DNA of 53,782 nt, taken from assembly GCA_910576995.1 (NCBI GenBank), contig CAJTLC010000018.1, forward strand, positions 1-53,782, read 5' to 3'. This document shows, piece after piece, positions 53,725 through 53,782 of the stretch. Source of the stretch: an uncultured Ruminococcus sp. GTDB lineage: Bacteria > Bacillota > Clostridia > Oscillospirales > Ruminococcaceae. Numbering within the stretch: the stretch's first letter is position 1; each line of letters opens with the position of its first letter. Made by a program: the position numbers and the translations under genes. Below the pieces are notes generated by a model. The model ran no database searches and was not told the DNA's origin. It worked only from the letters and a program-made list of their open reading frames with translations.

Positions 53725-53782
53725 TTTTATTTTCCTCGTATAATAAATTTAAGGGTAATTTAAAGAGAACCCATATGAAACC

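Noticed and set aside
52964..53782. Repressor or integrase at the right edge
   Set aside because: None of the genes to 53782 resembles a phage repressor or recombinase; these must lie beyond the window.

Overview
This window looks like a piece of a low-GC Firmicutes (Clostridia) chromosome, most likely Ruminococcus or a close relative. Two secreted proteins carry cellulosome-type dockerin repeats (a CAP protein and a CE2-like esterase), Shine-Dalgarno sites are strong, and sigma-A promoters have 17-base spacers. The host part is about 1-14,120. From about 14,040 to the right edge lies a siphovirus-type prophage whose genes all read on the minus strand; its far end, with integrase and repressor, is outside the window.

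Host part. A minus-strand operon encodes a DnaQ-like exonuclease and the two subunits of a Ktr potassium transporter. Plus-strand genes follow: the CAP/dockerin protein, a three-gene cell-wall operon (acidic protein, SpoIID-like protein with three peptidoglycan-binding repeats, two-repeat peptidoglycan-binding protein), the esterase, a Thr/Ser-rich membrane-anchored protein, cyclophilin and endonuclease IV. PduL and tRNA-Arg(CCT) are on the minus strand. An ACT-domain protein, homoserine dehydrogenase and tRNA-Ala(GGC) complete the part. A family of short palindromic intergenic repeats is scattered through the host part and I did not see it in the phage part, which supports the boundary.

Phage left end (14.1-18.4 kb). 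Next to tRNA-Ala are short direct repeats like integrase arm sites and a decayed ribbon-helix-helix gene. Then comes an accessory cassette of seven genes with its own terminators, promoter and structured leader. It includes a candidate cysteine-peptidase-like protein, a BclA/TNF-like domain protein and a Gly-rich membrane protein.

Late genes (17.8-41.6 kb), in transcription order from high to low coordinates: orphan methylase, ParB-DUF4417 protein, small and large terminase, portal, Mu F-like head protein, gp10-like protein, a 487-base RNA-rich gap, scaffold, major capsid, connectors, major tail protein, tail chaperone with a canonical -1 frameshift site, tape measure, distal tail, tail-associated protein fused to a beta-helix, appendage genes, holin-like genes and an M15 endolysin.

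Early genes (42-53.8 kb): RecE-like nuclease, RecT, RusA, SSB, a replication initiator, many small zinc-ribbon proteins, YopX, a methyltransferase, an AP2-domain protein, a hexapeptide-repeat beta-solenoid protein and a candidate late regulator. Two tRNA genes, one ordinary Gln(TTG) and one aberrant, sit between the early and late blocks.

The most unusual signal is a repeated RNA element (three copies, minus strand). A 22-nt hairpin with a changing stem and a conserved 8-nt loop is followed by a constant 10-nt spacer and an intrinsic terminator. One copy leads the accessory cassette. Two flank a multi-stem non-coding region ahead of the scaffold and capsid genes. This suggests a shared RNA-level control of virion and accessory genes.
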